Assembly: GCA_903643055.1 (NCBI GenBank)
Contig: CAHJWV010000385.1
Coordinates: 1-6,803 of the forward strand
Source: Burkholderiales bacterium
Lineage (GTDB): Bacteria; Pseudomonadota; Gammaproteobacteria; Burkholderiales; Burkholderiaceae
DNA: 6,803 nucleotides
Direction of reading: 5' to 3'
Shown here: positions 5,973 to 6,803 of the stretch, one piece after another
How the letters are laid out: the number at the start of each line of letters is the position of its first letter
Numbering within the stretch: the stretch's first letter is position 1
Position numbers and translations under genes: made by a program
Notes under the pieces: generated by a model
The model's database searches: none
Seen by the model: only the letters and a program-made list of their open reading frames with translations
What the model was told of the DNA's origin: nothing

Positions 5973-6803
5973 CTACATGTTGCCGTGCGTGCCGCCTTTG
6001 CGCTTCGCGAAGGCGGTGGCCAAGCCTTGGTTGCCACGGCCTGTCTTCGCCGCATCCTCCACGATGTGTTCAAGATTCCTCATCAGATTGTTCAGGCCAT
6101 TGAAGCTGCTGAGTTCGGCATTCTGGTTGTGGCTGTAGTGACGGTCGCCCTGATTGTCGACCACCGCTTGCAGCCGTTGGGCCGGGTTGGCGTCAGGCGT
6201 CACGCGCCTGCACGCCGATTGCAGCTCCCCCATCAAGCCGACATGCTGCTGTGCGTGCCCGACGAAGTCATGCAATTCCGTCAGCGCCGCCGTCAGGCAA
6301 TTTTGGGATGTCTTCCGATCTGGCCGGAATGAATAGCCTTGATGTTCGGCACCGGGCAGACCATCCTGCAGGGCCTGAAAACCGGCATGCACGCCGGGGC
6401 CCACCGGGCGCGTGAGGGCGACCGACTTCGAGTCGTGTTCAACGCCTGTTTCGTCATGAAAAGCGCCGTCCACCACAGGCGCGCCGGCGCCGACCAATGC
6501 ACTCTGAAACAGGCCATCGGGTGAGAAACCGGTGGAGCGCCTAACGACCGTTCCATCGGGCAAGGTCGCTTTGGAATGAAGCAAGGTGTGGCCGGCATAG
6601 GCCGAACTGAGGGTGCCGACAAAACCCTGGTGGGAGCCCGCGTGCTCTGCTTGCGCCGCCCTTTGAAGCAACTCGAAACCGCCTTGCAACGGAGATCTCG
6701 CAGCAGCCAGGAGCGCCTTGCTGCTTCGTGGCGCGAGATAAGTCGCCGGCTGCATCGCGAACCCGATCTGACGCTGCGGCGACTTCGGCGCCAGGCCCGC
6801 CAC
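5973..6803 (-). CDS. Unnamed protein with motifs of a circularly permuted papain-fold (NlpC/P60-like) hydrolase
   Basis: The open frame covers 276 codons from a GTG at the window edge to a TAG at 5975-5973. The true start may lie beyond the edge, or be the ATG at 6755-6753 (residue 17). I do not recognise a named family. Residues 1-60 are rich in Ala, Ser, Arg and Gln with no signal peptide. Residues 71-97 hold GHTLLHS, then LPDGTVV, then TGFSPDG. An NC motif follows at 168-169 (Cys169, in TSQNCLTAA). The spacing GH...DG...GFxPDG...NC resembles circularly permuted NlpC/P60-like cysteine hydrolases, where the His (here His72) precedes the Cys. A polar helical C-terminal extension of about 100 residues ends in a basic tail. 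Codon use is less G/C-biased than in the neighbouring genes (more TTT, CAT, AGG, TTG, CTT), which suggests acquisition. Secreted effector or toxin is a guess; no immunity gene or secretion gene is visible. Confidence 0.7.
   Translation of the reverse strand: MAGLAPKSPQRQIGFAMQPATYLAPRSSKALLAAARSPLQGGFELLQRAAQAEHAGSHQGFVGTLSSAYAGHTLLHSKATLPDGTVVRRSTGFSPDGLFQSALVGAGAPVVDGAFHDETGVEHDSKSVALTRPVGPGVHAGFQALQDGLPGAEHQGYSFRPDRKTSQNCLTAALTELHDFVGHAQQHVGLMGELQSACRRVTPDANPAQRLQAVVDNQGDRHYSHNQNAELSSFNGLNNLMRNLEHIVEDAAKTGRGNQGLATAFAKRKGGTHGNM

Noticed and set aside
5985..6332. 115-codon plus-strand frame opposite the unnamed minus-strand gene
   Set aside because: It is shorter than the minus-strand frame and lacks motifs, whereas the minus-strand product has family-like motifs and spans the whole region.
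1..6803. CRISPR arrays, tRNA or rRNA genes, insertion sequences
   Set aside because: No regularly spaced repeats, tRNA-like cloverleaf segments, rRNA sequence, transposase frames or terminal inverted repeats were seen.

Overview
The high GC content, the strong G/C preference at third codon positions and the protein sequences all point to a betaproteobacterium of the order Burkholderiales, probably near Rubrivivax, Leptothrix or Roseateles. That placement rests on recognising the protein families, not on a search.

Layout, left to right. Positions 1-132 are probably the 3' end of an upstream gene, plausibly the periplasmic adaptor (membrane fusion protein) of an efflux pump. A full-length RND (HAE-1/AcrB-type) inner-membrane efflux permease follows at 144-3371. 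After a 54-bp gap comes a divergent protein-L-isoaspartate O-methyltransferase homologue (3426-4100). It overlaps by one base a short single-domain rhodanese (4100-4438). After 60 bp comes a TolC-family outer-membrane channel with a signal peptide (4499-5845). All of these lie on the plus strand. A 127-bp gap with weak hairpins (5846-5972) separates them from a convergent minus-strand gene (5973-6803) that runs to the window edge. That gene has no assigned name.

Functionally, the permease, the presumed upstream adaptor and the TolC channel would form a proton-driven tripartite efflux pump spanning the envelope. The methyltransferase and rhodanese sit between permease and channel and are tightly coupled to each other. 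From memory, the order pcm-like, rhodanese, tolC is a recurring betaproteobacterial arrangement, so the efflux permease may be the addition in front of an older block.

The least ordinary part is the minus-strand gene. It carries a GH...DG...GFxPDG segment followed about 75 residues later by an NC motif. This His-before-Cys order resembles circularly permuted NlpC/P60-like (papain-fold) hydrolases, and its base composition is less biased than that of its neighbours. It could be a recently acquired hydrolase or secreted effector. The methyltransferase is the second point of interest: it keeps the SAM site but lacks the usual isoaspartate-recognition motif.
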